DNA of 64,000 nucleotides from Escherichia coli (lineage in GTDB: Bacteria > Pseudomonadota > Gammaproteobacteria > Enterobacterales > Enterobacteriaceae): contig NZ_JAATUR010000001.1 in NCBI RefSeq assembly GCF_011881725.1, forward strand, positions 186,001 through 250,000, given 5' to 3'. Below the pieces are notes generated by a model. The model was not told the DNA's origin. It did not search any database and was given only the letters and a program-made list of their open reading frames with translations. Below, in pieces: positions 10,315-23,298 of this stretch. Both the position numbers and the translations under genes were made by a program. Within the stretch, counting starts at the first letter, position 1, and each line of letters opens with the position of its first letter.

Positions 10315-11259
10315 TTACGCCGGGTATTCAACCACCAGGCGACGAGGCGCAACGCGGCCTTCATCGTCAATTTCGCCCATACCAATAAACTTACCGTTCT
10401 CACCTTCTGTAACACGAACCAGTCCTTCCAGCGGTGCGCCAGATGTACGAACGGGGTTACCATTTTTGAAGTAAACAGAAGATGTTAGCGGAAGATTCAC
10501 CACCGGATAGTCCGAAGCTGGACTGTCCATTGGCATCAGTAATGGATCAAGTAACTCCGCAGCCGAAATATCCTGCTGTTCGGCTTGCTCAACAAGCTCA
10601 CGCAGGTGTTCCAGGGTCACCATCCGTTCAACCGGGTATTTACTTACCGCCAGACGACGCAGGTAAATAACATGCGCGCCACAGCCGAGTTTTTCACCCA
10701 GATCGTCAATGATAGTACGAATATAAGTGCCTTTGGAGCAGTGAATTTCCAACTCCAGTTCATTGCCTTCGTGGCGAATAAACAGCAACTCATAAACGGT
10801 AATCGGGCGTGCTTCACGCGGAACTTCAATGCCCTGGCGCGCATATTCGTACAGTTTTTTGCCCTGATATTTCAGTGCTGAATACATCGAAGGGATCTGT
10901 TCGATATCGCCACGGAAGGTATCCAGCGCTGCAGCCAACTGCTCTGCACTAAAGGTTACAGGACGTTCTTCAACGATTTGTCCATCAGCGTCAGAAGTAT
11001 CGGTACGCTGTCCAAGACGTGCAATAACCCGATAGCGTTTGTCGGAGTCCAGCAGATACTGGGAAAACTTCGTCGCTTCCCCGAGGCAAATCGGCAACAT
11101 GCCGGTCGCCAGCGGATCCAGCGCACCAGTATGCCCGGCACGGTTAGCGTTATAAATCCGTTTCACTTTTTGCAGTGCATCGTTGCTGGACATACCCTGC
11201 GGTTTATCCAGCAACAAAACGCCGTTAATGTCGCGACCGCGACGACTAGGACGACTCAT
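10315..11259 (-). CDS. truB: TruB, tRNA pseudouridine-55 synthase
   Basis: Makes pseudouridine at position 55 in the T-loop of tRNAs and acts as a tRNA chaperone. 314 residues; catalytic Asp48 is in [12 protein letters not shown] (42-53), preceded by [12 protein letters not shown]; the C-terminal PUA-like region ends in [13 protein letters not shown]. The start ATG shares one base with the rbfA stop (TAATG), so translation is coupled. It is the last gene of the metY-rimP-nusA-infB-rbfA-truB operon. Confidence 0.97.
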   Translation of the reverse strand: MSRPSRRGRDINGVLLLDKPQGMSSNDALQKVKRIYNANRAGHTGALDPLATGMLPICLGEATKFSQYLLDSDKRYRVIARLGQRTDTSDADGQIVEERPVTFSAEQLAAALDTFRGDIEQIPSMYSALKYQGKKLYEYARQGIEVPREARPITVYELLFIRHEGNELELEIHCSKGTYIRTIIDDLGEKLGCGAHVIYLRRLAVSKYPVERMVTLEHLRELVEQAEQQDISAAELLDPLLMPMDSPASDYPVVNLPLTSSVYFKNGNPVRTSGAPLEGLVRVTEGENGKFIGMGEIDDEGRVAPRRLVVEYPA

Positions 11260-11660
11260 TAGTCCTCCTTGCTGTCGTCCGGGTTAACACGACGTTCTTC
11301 GTCATGTTTGACCACGCTGGTCACCAGGTTTGACATGCGCATCCCTTCAACCAGAGAGTTGTCGTAGAAGAAGGTCAGTTCCGGCACGATACGCAGGCGC
11401 ATCGCTTTCCCCAGCAGGCTGCGGATGAAACCAGAAGCTTCCTGCAACGCTTTGATGCCCGCTTTAACCGCGTCTTCATCTTTGTCGTTGAGGAACGTCA
11501 CATATACTTTGGCATACGCCAGGTCGCGAGACATTTCGACACCGGAAACGGTGGTCATCATGCCCAGACGAGGATCTTTAATTTCACGCTGCAGGATGAG
11601 AGCGATCTCTTTTTGCATTTCCTGCGCTACACGCTGCGGGCGACCAAATTCTTTCGCCAT
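11259..11660 (-). CDS. rbfA: RbfA, 30S ribosome-binding factor
   Basis: 133-residue KH-fold factor for maturation of the 16S rRNA 5' end and for cold adaptation. It begins [15 protein letters not shown] after AGGAG; ten extra in-frame codons upstream are not used in the family. The motif [13 protein letters not shown] [15 protein letters not shown] is near residue 100. It overlaps truB by one base, and is separated from infB by a hairpin and a REP element. Confidence 0.97.
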
Positions 11661-11677
11661 AATAAATTCTCCTGACA

Positions 11678-11702
11678 AAAAAGGGGCCATAAGCCCCTTT
11701 TT
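11678..11702. terminator. Terminator-like hairpin between infB and rbfA
   Basis: AAAAAGGGGC (about 11677-11686) pairs with GCCCCTTTTT (11693-11702) around a short loop; on the leftward strand it is followed by U residues. As it sits inside the operon, it probably acts as an attenuator or partial terminator before rbfA rather than a full stop. Confidence 0.6.
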
Positions 11703-11733
11703 AAAATTAATTTTAGGTGGAAGGGCTGTTCAC

Positions 11734-11810
11734 GTAGGTCTGATAAGACACGCGAGCGTCTTATCAGGCAACGGCTGCCGGATTCGGCGCAAACGCTTTA
11801 TCCGACCTAC
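11734..11810. repeat. REP element between infB and rbfA
   Basis: TGATAAGAC (11741-11749) pairs perfectly with GTCTTATCA (11758-11766), and outer arms GTAGGTC (11734-11740) and GACCTAC (11804-11810) enclose a second REP-like half with GCCGGAT. This is a typical enterobacterial BIME, here inside an essential operon. Confidence 0.88.
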
Positions 11811-11822
11811 ACCCAATCAACC

Positions 11823-14495
11823 TTAGGCAATCGTACGCTGAATCTCGATGATTTCGAACACTTCGATCACATCGCCAGTGCGGACATCGTTGTAGTTCTT
11901 AACGCCGATACCACATTCCATACCGTTACGGACTTCGTTAACGTCATCTTTGAAGCGGCGCAGGGACTCCAGCTCGCCTTCGTAGATAACCACGTTGTCG
12001 CGCAGAACGCGGATCGGGTTGTGACGTTTAACCACACCTTCGGTAACCATACAACCTGCGATAGCACCAAATTTCGGTGATTTGAACACGTCACGAACTT
12101 CCGCCAGACCGATAATCTGCTGTTTCAGTTCCGGAGACAGCATACCGCTCATCGCCGCTTTAACTTCGTCGATCAGGTTATAGATGACGGAGTAGTAACG
12201 CAGATCCAGGCTTTCCGCCTCAATCACTTTACGTGCAGAGGCATCAGCACGTACGTTGAAGCCAACCAGGATTGCGTTGGACGCCGCCGCCAGGGTTGCA
12301 TCAGTTTCGGTGATACCACCTACGCCAGAACCGATGATCTTCACTTTAACTTCGTCAGTAGACAGTTTCAGCAAGGAGTCGGAGATCGCTTCCACAGAAC
12401 CCTGTACGTCTGCCTTCAGGACGATGTTCACTTCGTGAACTTCGCCTTCGGTCATGTTGGCGAACATGTTCTCGAGTTTAGATTTCTGCTGACGCGCCAG
12501 TTTAACTTCGCGGAATTTGCCCTGACGATACAGTGCAACTTCACGCGCTTTCTTCTCGTCACGTACTACGGTAACTTCGTCACCCGCTGCCGGAACACCG
12601 GACAGGCCAAGGATTTCCACCGGAATGGACGGACCCGCTTCCAGCACTTCCTGACCCAGTTCGTTACGCATTGCACGAACACGACCGTATTCGAAGCCAC
12701 ACAGAACGATATCGCCCTTGTGCAGAGTACCTTCACGTACCAGAACGGTAGCAACCGGACCACGACCTTTATCGAGGAAAGATTCGATAACCGCACCGCT
12801 CGCCATACCTTTACGTACTGCTTTCAGTTCCAGAACTTCAGCCTGCAGCAGGATCGCATCCAGCAGGTCGTCGATACCCGTACCCGCTTTCGCAGACACG
12901 TGTACGAACTGGCTTTCACCGCCCCACTCTTCCGGCAGGATGCCGTACTGAGAGAGTTCGTTCTTAACGCGATCGGGATCGGCTTCTGGCTTATCGATTT
13001 TGTTCACTGCAACCACAACCGGCACACCCGCCGCTTTCGCGTGCTGGATTGCTTCGATGGTCTGCGGCATCACGCCGTCGTCTGCAGCAACAACCAGAAC
13101 GACGATGTCAGTTGCCTGCGCACCACGTGCACGCATTGAAGTAAATGCGGCGTGCCCCGGGGTGTCCAGGAAGGTGATCATGCCATTTTCAGTTTCAACG
13201 TGGTATGCACCGATGTGCTGAGTAATGCCGCCAGCTTCGCCAGAGGCCACTTTCGTTGAACGAATGTAGTCCAGCAGAGACGTTTTACCGTGGTCAACGT
13301 GACCCATGATGGTCACAACCGGTGCGCGCGGTTCAGCCGCAGCACCAGTGTCACGGTCGCTCATTACCGCTTCTTCCAGCTCGTTTTCACGACGCAGGAT
13401 AACTTTGTGGCCCATCTCTTCGGCTACCAACTGTGCGGTTTCTTGGTCGATAACCTGGTTGATGGTTGCCATTGCGCCCAGTTTCATCATCGCTTTGATG
13501 ACCTGAGAGCCTTTAACCGCCATTTTGTTAGCCAGTTCGCCAACGGTAATGGTTTCGCCAATCACGACATCACGGTTAACAGCCTGAGCTGGCTTCTGGA
13601 AGCCCTGCTGCAGCGAAGAACCTTTACGTTTCCCGCCTTTACCGCCACGTACTGCTGCACGTGCTTCTTCGCGATCAGCTTTTGATTCAGCGTGTTTGTT
13701 GCCTTTCTTCGGACGCGCTGCTTTCGCGTTACGACCACGGCCACGGCCGCCTTCGACTTCACGATCGCTTTCGTCTTCTGCCTGGCGAGCATGTTGAGAA
13801 GTTGTGACGTGATAATCGCTGGAATCTTCAGTCGGTTCCGCGTTATCAGTCCATTTGTTTTCTTCCGCCATACGACGTGCTTCTTCAGCAACGCGACGTG
13901 CTTCTTCTTCAAGTTTACGACGCGCTTCTTCTTCAGCTTTACGCTTGAGCTCTGCAGCTTCCTGCTCACGGCGGGCTTTTTCAGCCTGGGCGGTTTTAGT
14001 CATATCGTCTTGTTGATTGCTCACTTTGTCTTTTTCCGCAGCTTCACGTTTCGCTTGTTCAGCGGCTTCACGTTTAGCTTGTTCTGCGGCCTCACGTTCA
14101 GCTTTTTGTTGCGCCTCGCGTTTGGCCGATTCTTCTGCCTCACGACGGGCTTGCTCTTCCGCCTCACGCTGCGCTTGCTCTTCCGCCGCAAGGCGCTCGG
14201 CCTCTTGCGGGTCACGTTTCACAAAGGTGCGTTTCTTGCGGACTTCGATTTGTACCGATTTGCTTTTTCCACCGGTACCAGGAATGTTAAGGGTGCTGCG
14301 TGTTTTACGCTGCAGCGTTAATTTGTCCGGCCCTGAATTTTTCTGGTTCAGGTGGTCAATTAAAACCTGTTTCTCTTGTGCGGACACAGAGTCGTCAGCA
14401 GACTTCCGGATACCTGCATCAGCAAATTGCTGTACCAGGCGTTCCACGGAGGTCTGTCGCTCTGCGGCCAGCGTTTTAATCGTTACATCTGTCAT
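11823..14495 (-). CDS. infB: Translation initiation factor IF-2
   Basis: GTPase that places initiator tRNA on the 30S subunit and promotes subunit joining. 890 residues, equal to the long alpha form. The N-terminal part has a long charged Glu/Ala/Arg coiled stretch (about 97-215); G1 GHVDHGKT is near 398, DTPGH near 445, NKID near 500. Internal start codons for the shorter forms are retained: Val158 (GTG in K-12) and Met165 in [12 protein letters not shown]. It lies 24 bases after nusA. The high count of repeated Ala/Glu codons explains many false open frames on the other strand. Confidence 0.98.
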   Translation of the reverse strand: MTDVTIKTLAAERQTSVERLVQQFADAGIRKSADDSVSAQEKQVLIDHLNQKNSGPDKLTLQRKTRSTLNIPGTGGKSKSVQIEVRKKRTFVKRDPQEAERLAAEEQAQREAEEQARREAEESAKREAQQKAEREAAEQAKREAAEQAKREAAEKDKVSNQQDDMTKTAQAEKARREQEAAELKRKAEEEARRKLEEEARRVAEEARRMAEENKWTDNAEPTEDSSDYHVTTSQHARQAEDESDREVEGGRGRGRNAKAARPKKGNKHAESKADREEARAAVRGGKGGKRKGSSLQQGFQKPAQAVNRDVVIGETITVGELANKMAVKGSQVIKAMMKLGAMATINQVIDQETAQLVAEEMGHKVILRRENELEEAVMSDRDTGAAAEPRAPVVTIMGHVDHGKTSLLDYIRSTKVASGEAGGITQHIGAYHVETENGMITFLDTPGHAAFTSMRARGAQATDIVVLVVAADDGVMPQTIEAIQHAKAAGVPVVVAVNKIDKPEADPDRVKNELSQYGILPEEWGGESQFVHVSAKAGTGIDDLLDAILLQAEVLELKAVRKGMASGAVIESFLDKGRGPVATVLVREGTLHKGDIVLCGFEYGRVRAMRNELGQEVLEAGPSIPVEILGLSGVPAAGDEVTVVRDEKKAREVALYRQGKFREVKLARQQKSKLENMFANMTEGEVHEVNIVLKADVQGSVEAISDSLLKLSTDEVKVKIIGSGVGGITETDATLAAASNAILVGFNVRADASARKVIEAESLDLRYYSVIYNLIDEVKAAMSGMLSPELKQQIIGLAEVRDVFKSPKFGAIAGCMVTEGVVKRHNPIRVLRDNVVIYEGELESLRRFKDDVNEVRNGMECGIGVKNYNDVRTGDVIEVFEIIEIQRTIA

Positions 14496-14519
14496 GCTGT
14501 TCCTTCCTGCTACAGTTTA

Positions 14520-16007
<1,488 letters not shown>

Positions 16008-16034
16008 CGCGGGCTTTTCACCTCATCCAGACTA

Positions 16035-16487
16035 TTAAAAGTGGGGAACCAGGTTCGCCTTCTGGATATTACTCAGCGCGAACACTTCATCTTTACCTTC
16101 GACGGTAACTGTGATCATTTCACCGTCTACCGCTTTGATAACGCCCTGCCATTTACGACGGTTTTGTACCGCCATACGGAGAACCAGAGTCACCTCTTCT
16201 CCGACAAAACGGGCGTAGTGTTCAGCCGTGAACAGTGGGCGATCGAGACCCGGTGAGGAGACTTCCAGGTTATAAGCAACGGTAATGGGATCTTCAACAT
16301 CCAGCACAGCACTTACCTGGTGGCTCACATCAGCACAATCATCAACATTGATGCCATCTTCACTATCAATATAGATGCGCAGTGTGGATGTGCGACCGCG
16401 AATAAACTCGATGCCAACCAGTTCAAAACCCAGGGCCTCAACTGGCGCAGTAATCATCTCTGTTAATTTTTGCTCTAATGTGGACAA
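16035..16487 (-). CDS. rimP: RimP, 30S ribosome maturation factor
   Basis: 150-residue factor for assembly of the 30S subunit. The start is taken as TTG at 16487 ([12 protein letters not shown]), preceded by a G-rich Shine-Dalgarno sequence, giving the E. coli length; four more codons are open upstream. Typical segments are [32 protein letters not shown] and [13 protein letters not shown]. It is the first protein gene of the metY-nusA-infB operon. Confidence 0.96.
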
Positions 16488-16503
16488 GCCCACCCCCAAG
16501 ACA

Positions 16504-16524
16504 TAAAAAAAGGGCCTAAAGCCC
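16504..16524 (-). terminator. Hairpin with U-run between metY and rimP
   Basis: Leftward GGGCTTTAGGCCC stem (16521-16524 with 16512-16515) followed by seven U. It is the second of two terminators between metY and rimP; NusA-dependent readthrough in this operon is known. Confidence 0.75.
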
Positions 16525-16546
16525 AGTTATTCTGTAGTCAGATAAC

Positions 16547-16568
16547 AAAAAACCCCGATAAATCGGGG
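16547..16568 (-). terminator. metY terminator
   Basis: Perfect 7-bp stem ATCGGGG-type (16562-16568 with 16553-16559), 2-base loop by base pairing or slightly larger in practice, followed by six U in the leftward direction. It is about 125 bases after the tRNA. Confidence 0.85.
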
Positions 16569-16693
16569 CTTTATATAACTGAACCCTATAACCGCAACTG
16601 CGGTCTGGAGCACTTTCCAGAAGGATTTTTTCAAATCCCACTACGAAGGCCGAAGTCTTCACAGTATATTTGAAAAAGGACTCTAAGGGAAAG

Positions 16694-16770
<77 letters not shown>

Positions 16771-16862
16771 CCTGAAACGTGGCAAATTCTACTCTTTTTG
16801 GGTAAAAGATGCAAATACTGCTGGGATTTGGTGTACCGAGACGGGACGTAAAATCTGCGGGC

Positions 16863-16892
16863 ATTATAGTGATTCACGCCACATTTTGTCAA
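16863..16892 (-). promoter_or_regulatory. metY operon sigma-70 promoter
   Basis: Leftward consensus -35 TTGACA (16892-16887), 18-bp spacer, consensus -10 TATAAT (16868-16863). A GC-rich segment follows the -10 (GCCCGC), like a stringent discriminator. It drives metY-rimP-nusA-infB-rbfA-truB. Confidence 0.9.
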
Positions 16893-16912
16893 CGTTTATT
16901 GCAAATCACGTG

Positions 16913-16930
16913 AATGAATATCCAGTTCAC
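16913..16930 (+). promoter_or_regulatory. ARG box upstream of argG (distal)
   Basis: TGAATATCCAGTTCA (16915-16929) matches the ArgR half-site pattern TGAAT-N5-ATTCA with one arm degenerate. It lies near the metY -35, so ArgR there might affect both directions. Confidence 0.65.
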
Positions 16931-17048
16931 TTTCATTTGTTGAATACTTTTGCCCTCTCCTGCTCTCCCTTAAGCGCATTATTTTACAAAAAACACACTA
17001 AACTCTTCCTGTCTCCGATAAAAGATGATTAAATGAAAACTCATTTAT

Positions 17049-17066
17049 TTTGCATAAAAATTCAGT
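17049..17066 (+). promoter_or_regulatory. ARG box upstream of argG (proximal)
   Basis: TGCATAAAAATTCA (17051-17064) is a good ArgR box, 53 bases before the argG ATG. The stretch between the two boxes is AT-rich and holds the argG promoter; I did not assign exact -35/-10 elements. Confidence 0.75.
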
Positions 17067-17102
17067 GAGAGCGGAAATCCAGGCTCATCATCAGTTAATT
17101 AA

Positions 17103-18461
<1,359 letters not shown>

Positions 18462-18474
18462 AACCTCAATTGTT

Positions 18475-18495
18475 CCCTGCCCTTTATGGGCAGGG
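18475..18495 (+). terminator. Hairpin after argG
   Basis: Perfect 8-bp stem CCCTGCCC/GGGCAGGG (18475-18482 with 18488-18495), 5-base loop. The following sequence (tcattcagtt) is only weakly U-rich, and yhbX ends 9 bases away on the other strand. Confidence 0.65.
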
Positions 18496-18503
18496 TCATT
18501 CAG

Positions 18504-20099
18504 TTACTGCTTGTCCGCATTAAAATTTCGTCTTAATGTCCGGTAATCAAACATCTTATAGCATCCGTCAACCACCCTCGAATCCCCTTGATAGTGAGAG
18601 ATCACTTCTTTAAGTGTTTTAGGTTGCTCTGGTCGGGTAACGCCCATCCACGCATTGATAAGATAGTCGTTATAAGCGGTGGAAAAAATATCAGTTACTG
18701 TCGAACGATCAACATTCTCACCGAGCATTGGGCTATACCAGATAAACATTGGCACATGATATGCCTCCTGACTCGGCTTCTTCCCACCGTGGAAATAGCT
18801 ATTTTTTGCCGTGGGATCGTGTTCAAGCCCATGGTCAGCAAAATACATAACGGAGGCTCGCTTATCTTTAAGTAGCGCAAAGACCTGCCCTAAAATGCTA
18901 TCGGTGTAATGAATTGAGTTGTCATAACAGGCATCCTGGTTATCCAATGGATAATACACAGCTTTGGCTTTTGGATATGTGGTGCAAACAGGTTCATGAC
19001 TACCAACCAGATGGAGAACAATCAGTTTCTTATTTGGCGATTTTTTATTTAATGCCTCAGCCAGATGCGGAAGCAACAATTCGTCATATCCTCTGACATA
19101 GACTCTTTCTTTCGCTCGCATCGCAATACTGGCAACCGCAGTCCCATTCTGTCTGAATGCAGACTGAGCACTAAGCCAGTATGTGTCAAACCCAGCCTGA
19201 TTAGCCATATTAATGATGTTGTCAGGGTAATGCTGGATATCGTGGTCAGATACAGTATCCGCCGTTAAAGTAAGGGGAACGGCTAACGCAGTATAAGGCG
19301 CGCCACTTATCGCCTGAGTAAAAAGCTTAATGCGATCCTTCTGTTTTTCGAGCTGTGGCGTTGTCGATCTGTAATGCCCATAGATGGACAGATTAGCAGC
19401 GCGAACTGATTCCCCAACAATTAATACATAGTCATCGATGCCATTATCGTTTAATTCTAAGTGATAGGCTGGCACTTTGTCAGCAATGGTCATCAGCCTG
19501 TGGTATTCCTTTGCGGCTAAAGCAAAATAATTTAAGTTAAAAAAGGGTGTATATGTTGCGAATCGGGATGCCACAATATAAAGGTCTGCCGTTTTCTTTT
19601 CTTTTGCATCCTTAATGGCAAACTTGACAGAAGAAAACAAACTTATCGCAACCAGAATCAGTAACAAAGTTACTGTAATTTTTTTACCCGGAAGAGAAGC
19701 ATCGTATTTTATTATCGAGGATAAAAAGAGTGCGAACAGGGCAATGAAAATAATGCAATAAATAATATATAGCCCCAGCATCTTTGTTATCTCATCAGGA
19801 TCACTTTGCAATACGCTTATCGCAAAGCCATCATTGAAACTTGTGCCAAAGGTACACCATGCGTAGAGGCTGATGCAGAGATCCGCCGCAGCCAGCAGCA
19901 TAAATGGGACACCAAATAATAAGCGCAAAGGGAAAGAAGTTGTGCGTTTTATAACAAGGATAAATAGTGTAAAAAAAAATGTCCGATGGACCAGATGTGC
20001 TCCTGAAGAAGCAAAGAGATTAATGAGAGCAAAAATAATTATACAAAAAATTATAAGCCAATTTCTTTTAATTTTTCGAAATATGTTATGTGCAGACAT
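18504..20099 (-). CDS. yhbX: YhbX, predicted phosphoethanolamine transferase (divergent allele)
   Basis: Inner-membrane protein of the EptA/EptB-like, alkaline-phosphatase-fold family, likely to transfer phosphoethanolamine to an envelope glycan or lipid; the acceptor is unknown. 531 residues: four or five N-terminal membrane helices (about 12-170), then a periplasmic domain with the metal-binding Glu in VLIVGESVRAANLS, the candidate nucleophile Thr in ISGAPYTALAVPL, and metal-ligand motifs MYFADHGLEHDP and YFHGG. It is about ten residues shorter than K-12 YhbX and differs at many positions through its length, unlike all its neighbours. The 5' half is rich in A/T and in Ile/Lys codons. I suspect a replaced allele. 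The ORF is intact. Confidence 0.85.
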   Translation of the reverse strand: MSAHNIFRKIKRNWLIIFCIIIFALINLFASSGAHLVHRTFFFTLFILVIKRTTSFPLRLLFGVPFMLLAAADLCISLYAWCTFGTSFNDGFAISVLQSDPDEITKMLGLYIIYCIIFIALFALFLSSIIKYDASLPGKKITVTLLLILVAISLFSSVKFAIKDAKEKKTADLYIVASRFATYTPFFNLNYFALAAKEYHRLMTIADKVPAYHLELNDNGIDDYVLIVGESVRAANLSIYGHYRSTTPQLEKQKDRIKLFTQAISGAPYTALAVPLTLTADTVSDHDIQHYPDNIINMANQAGFDTYWLSAQSAFRQNGTAVASIAMRAKERVYVRGYDELLLPHLAEALNKKSPNKKLIVLHLVGSHEPVCTTYPKAKAVYYPLDNQDACYDNSIHYTDSILGQVFALLKDKRASVMYFADHGLEHDPTAKNSYFHGGKKPSQEAYHVPMFIWYSPMLGENVDRSTVTDIFSTAYNDYLINAWMGVTRPEQPKTLKEVISHYQGDSRVVDGCYKMFDYRTLRRNFNADKQ

Positions 20100-20338
20100 C
20101 CCAAGCCCCGTTGAGAAGAAAAGAGTAAATATCGATAGCGTGCAATTTTATACCTTAGAAAAACTGAAGTGCTGATCCATATCATTTGAAAATGTTTACT
20201 CTTAGCTTGTATGTTCTATCAAATAAGAGTGATTCAGATCTTATTTAGAGGAGTTTATGCGGAGTCAGGAAGCAAATAGCGAGGAGTGAAGGGATCAAGT
20301 TGTCCAGCAAATAACAATGCTGGGAGATAAACGAAAAA

Positions 20339-20356
20339 AGACGCTTTTCAGCGTCT
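20339..20356 (-). terminator. leuU terminator
   Basis: Perfect 6-bp stem AGACGC/GCGTCT (20351-20356 with 20339-20344), 6-base loop, followed by a leftward U-run. It lies 14 bases after the tRNA 3' end. The rest of the gap to yhbX (20100-20338) is AT-rich and shows no gene. Confidence 0.85.
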
Positions 20357-20369
20357 CTTTTCTGGAATT

Positions 20370-20456
20370 TGGTACCGAGGACGGGACTTGAACCCGTAAG
20401 CCCTATTGGGCACTACCACCTCAAGGTAGCGTGTCTACCAATTCCACCACCTCGGC
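20370..20456 (-). tRNA. leuU: tRNA-Leu(GAG)
   Basis: 87-base class II tRNA, read leftward from GCCGAGGTGGTGGAATTGG to an encoded CCA. Anticodon GAG is in CCTTGAGGT, and the long variable arm is TAGTGCCCAATAGGGCTT. It is cotranscribed behind secG, 14 bases after its stop. Confidence 0.98.
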
Positions 20457-20470
20457 ACGGATACTACTTT

Positions 20471-20803
20471 TTAGTTCGGGATATCGCTGGTCGGCTTAGC
20501 CGGAGCAGCTGGCTGAGTCTGTTCGGTTTTCGCCGGAGCACTCAGGTTTTCCCATTCGCTACCTTTATTGGTTTTATTGCTGTTGATGTTACCCAGCACC
20601 AGACTGATGATGAAGAATAACGTTGCCAGCAGCGCCGTCATGCGGGTCATGAAGTTACCAGAACCACTTGAACCAAACAGCGTAGCGGAAGCGCCTGCTC
20701 CGAAGGAGGCTCCCATATCAGCGCCTTTACCTTGCTGCAGCATGATCAGACCAACAAGGCCAATTGCTACAATAAGGAAAACTACTAAAAGAGCTTCGTA
20801 CAT
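20471..20803 (-). CDS. secG: SecG, protein translocase subunit
   Basis: 110-residue inner-membrane subunit of SecYEG. It has two hydrophobic segments (about 2-24, LLVVFLIVAIGLVGLIMLQQ, and 52-74, RMTALLATLFFIISLVLGN) joined by a Gly/Ser-rich loop, and an Ala/Pro/Lys tail. The start is MYEALLVVFL; 16 more codons are open upstream but lack a ribosome site. It precedes leuU. Confidence 0.96.
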   Translation of the reverse strand: MYEALLVVFLIVAIGLVGLIMLQQGKGADMGASFGAGASATLFGSSGSGNFMTRMTALLATLFFIISLVLGNINSNKTNKGSEWENLSAPAKTEQTQPAAPAKPTSDIPN

Positions 20804-20984
20804 AATCAACCTGTTCCTTGCGGAGTTGCCGCGTACCAATGCTTCAACCAATAAAGCGGGAGTTTTTAATCTTTCCCACTGAAGCGGGTGTGAATACTAA
20901 CCAAAGCGAATGACCTTCGCAAGGGCAATTTTATCGCATTGTATCAACTGCGGAAAAAAACAGCAAAAGCGATGTGCTCGCTGA

Positions 20985-21008
20985 GAAAAAAGGCGACGAT
21001 CGCCGCCT
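20985..21008 (-). terminator. Terminator after glmM
   Basis: Leftward GGCGGCGATCGTCGCC (21007-20992) forms a short stem and is followed by six U. It lies 23 bases after the glmM stop. The rest of the gap to secG (20804-20984) shows no gene and should hold the secG promoter. Confidence 0.85.
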
Positions 21009-21030
21009 TTTTAGCCAGTTATTTTTCGCT

Positions 21031-22368
21031 TTAAACGGCTTTTACTGCGTCAGCGATGCGGTGTGCAAATTCAGTCACCTGCGCTTCGTCTTCACCTTCG
21101 ACCATCACGCGAATTAACGGCTCAGTGCCGGATTTACGCAACAGCACACGTCCACGACTACCCAGCGCCGCTTCAACTTCTGCGGTCACAGCTTTGACGG
21201 ATTCATGCTCCAGCGGATCGCCGCTACCTGCGGTGTAACGCACGTTAACCAGAATCTGCGGGAACATTTTCATGCCGCTGCAAAGGTCGTGCAGGCTCAT
21301 ATGGTTACGCGCCATCGCTGCTAACACCTGCAAACCAGCAACGATGCCGTCACCGGTAGTGGTTTTATCCAGCAGGATCACATGACCGGAGTTCTCTGCA
21401 CCGATGCGCCAGCCTTTTTCCTGCATTTTTTCCAGTACGTAGCGGTCACCCACTTTCGCGCGCGCAAATGGAATTCCTAACTGTTTCAGCGCCAGTTCAA
21501 GCCCCATGTTGCTCATCAATGTACCCACAGCGCCACCACGCAGCTGGCCCTGACGAAGACCTTCACGCGCGATGATATACATGATCTGATCGCCATCAAC
21601 TTTATTGCCTTCATGGTCAACCATAATCACGCGGTCACCATCACCGTCAAAAGCAATGCCGAGATCTGCTTTTTCAGCCAGTACGCGTGCCTGTAACGCA
21701 CGAACATCAGTTGCTCCCACTTCGGCATTAATGTTTACGCCGTTTGGCTCACAACCAATAGCAATAACGTTCGCACCCAGCTCACGCAGCACGTTCGGCG
21801 CAATGTGATACGTTGCGCCGTTTGCGCAATCCACCACAATTTTCAGTTCACTGAGGCTAAGTTCATTCGGGAACGTAGCTTTACAAAATTCAATATAGCG
21901 ACCCGCAGCATCAACAATACGGCTGGCTTTACCCAATTCTGCCGAATCAACGCAGCTAATCTCCTTTTCCATTTCTGCTTCGATGGCTTCTTCTACCGCA
22001 TCCGGTAGTTTGGTGCCGTCGATAGAGAAGAATTTAATGCCATTATCGTAGAACGGGTTATGCGATGCAGAAATTACAATTCCGGCCTCAGCGCGGAAGG
22101 TACGCGTCAGATAAGCCACTGCCGGTGTTGGCATCGGGCCAGTGAAGAGTGCGGAAAGACCGGCTGCCGCCAGACCCGCTTCCAGCGCCGACTCCAGCAT
22201 ATAGCCAGAAATACGCGTGTCTTTACCAATAATAATTTTACGGGAGCCATGGCGCGCCAGCACTTTACCCGCGGCCCAACCCAGCTTAAGCACAAAATCA
22301 GGCGTGATCGGCGCATCCCCTACACGACCACGTATCCCATCGGTACCGAAATATTTACGATTACTCAT
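21031..22368 (-). CDS. glmM: Phosphoglucosamine mutase
   Basis: Converts glucosamine-6-phosphate to glucosamine-1-phosphate for UDP-GlcNAc synthesis. 445 residues; the phosphoserine is Ser102 in ISASHNP (99-105), the metal site is DGDGDR near 241, and the sugar-binding ENSGH is near 325. It overlaps folP by 8 bases, which couples the two. Confidence 0.98.
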   Translation of the reverse strand: MSNRKYFGTDGIRGRVGDAPITPDFVLKLGWAAGKVLARHGSRKIIIGKDTRISGYMLESALEAGLAAAGLSALFTGPMPTPAVAYLTRTFRAEAGIVISASHNPFYDNGIKFFSIDGTKLPDAVEEAIEAEMEKEISCVDSAELGKASRIVDAAGRYIEFCKATFPNELSLSELKIVVDCANGATYHIAPNVLRELGANVIAIGCEPNGVNINAEVGATDVRALQARVLAEKADLGIAFDGDGDRVIMVDHEGNKVDGDQIMYIIAREGLRQGQLRGGAVGTLMSNMGLELALKQLGIPFARAKVGDRYVLEKMQEKGWRIGAENSGHVILLDKTTTGDGIVAGLQVLAAMARNHMSLHDLCSGMKMFPQILVNVRYTAGSGDPLEHESVKAVTAEVEAALGSRGRVLLRKSGTEPLIRVMVEGEDEAQVTEFAHRIADAVKAV

Positions 22369-23209
22369 AGCGTTTTTTTTCCTTTGCAGACAGAGTGGCT
22401 TCCACCACCCGCATCGCTTCTACGGTTTCTTTGACGTCATGTACACGAATAATATGCGCGCCTTGCATTGCGGCAATTACCGCACAGGCCAGGCTACCGC
22501 TCAGGCGCTCGGACGGCCCCACGTTCAGCAACTGTCCAATCATCGATTTTCGTGACATACCCACCAACAGCGGCAGGTTGAAATGATGAAATTCAGCCAG
22601 ACGCGCCAGTAATGCATAGTTGTGATGGAGATTTTTACCGAAACCGAATCCGGGGTCGAGCAACAATTTCTCTTTTGCGATGCCTGCCTGTTCGCAACGT
22701 GCTATTTGCTCAACAAAGTAGCGATTTACCTCGGCAAAGACATCGTCATACTTCGGGGATTCCTGCATGGTCTTTGGATTCCCCTGCATATGCATCAAGC
22801 AAACCGGCAAACCCGTTTCAGCCGCCGCTTCCAGAGCCCCAGGCTCGGAAAGGGAGCGGATATCGTTAATAATGTGAGCGCCGACTTTCGCTGACTCACG
22901 AATGACTTCTGGTTTGGAGGTATCAACCGAGATCCAGACTTCAAATCGTTGTGCAATCGCTTCAACAACGGGAATAACACGTTGTAACTCTTCTTCAACA
23001 CTGACTTCCGCCGCCCCTGGACGCGTGGACTCGCCACCAACGTCAATGATCGTCGCACCAGCGTTAATCATCAGATTCGCATGTTTCACCGCATCTATCA
23101 GCGAGTTATGCGTGCCGCCGTCAGAAAAAGAATCGGGCGTGACGTTGAGGATCCCCATTACGTGTGGATGGCTAAGGTCCAGTGAAGAGCCCTGGGCAAA
23201 GAGTTTCAT
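22361..23209 (-). CDS. folP: Dihydropteroate synthase
   Basis: Joins p-aminobenzoate to hydroxymethyl-dihydropterin diphosphate in folate synthesis; the sulfonamide target. 282 residues with [14 protein letters not shown] (19-32), [11 protein letters not shown] near 56-66 and GFGFGKN near 190. The start is [13 protein letters not shown]; the open frame goes 22 codons further upstream through the terminator hairpin. It overlaps glmM by 8 bases. Confidence 0.97.
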   Translation of the reverse strand: MKLFAQGSSLDLSHPHVMGILNVTPDSFSDGGTHNSLIDAVKHANLMINAGATIIDVGGESTRPGAAEVSVEEELQRVIPVVEAIAQRFEVWISVDTSKPEVIRESAKVGAHIINDIRSLSEPGALEAAAETGLPVCLMHMQGNPKTMQESPKYDDVFAEVNRYFVEQIARCEQAGIAKEKLLLDPGFGFGKNLHHNYALLARLAEFHHFNLPLLVGMSRKSMIGQLLNVGPSERLSGSLACAVIAAMQGAHIIRVHDVKETVEAMRVVEATLSAKEKKRYE

Positions 23210-23234
23210 GGTGTTATCCCTGGTATAAATTGAT

Positions 23235-23263
23235 AAGAAAAAACCCCGGAGCACGCCCCGGGG
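23235..23263 (-). terminator. Terminator between ftsH and folP
   Basis: Leftward stem CCCCGG/CCGGGG (23258-23263 with 23244-23249) followed by six U. It lies 36 bases after the ftsH stop and just upstream of folP, so folP-glmM expression may depend on readthrough or a local promoter. Confidence 0.82.
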
Positions 23264-23298
23264 TTTTCGGTACAAATACAGTCATCTGATGCGGGAAC

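Noticed and set aside
13992..14216. Repetitive Ala/Glu/Arg-coding stretch in infB as a possible DNA repeat element
   Set aside because: It is the known charged N-terminal region of IF-2, with imperfect codon-level repeats that match the family length exactly.
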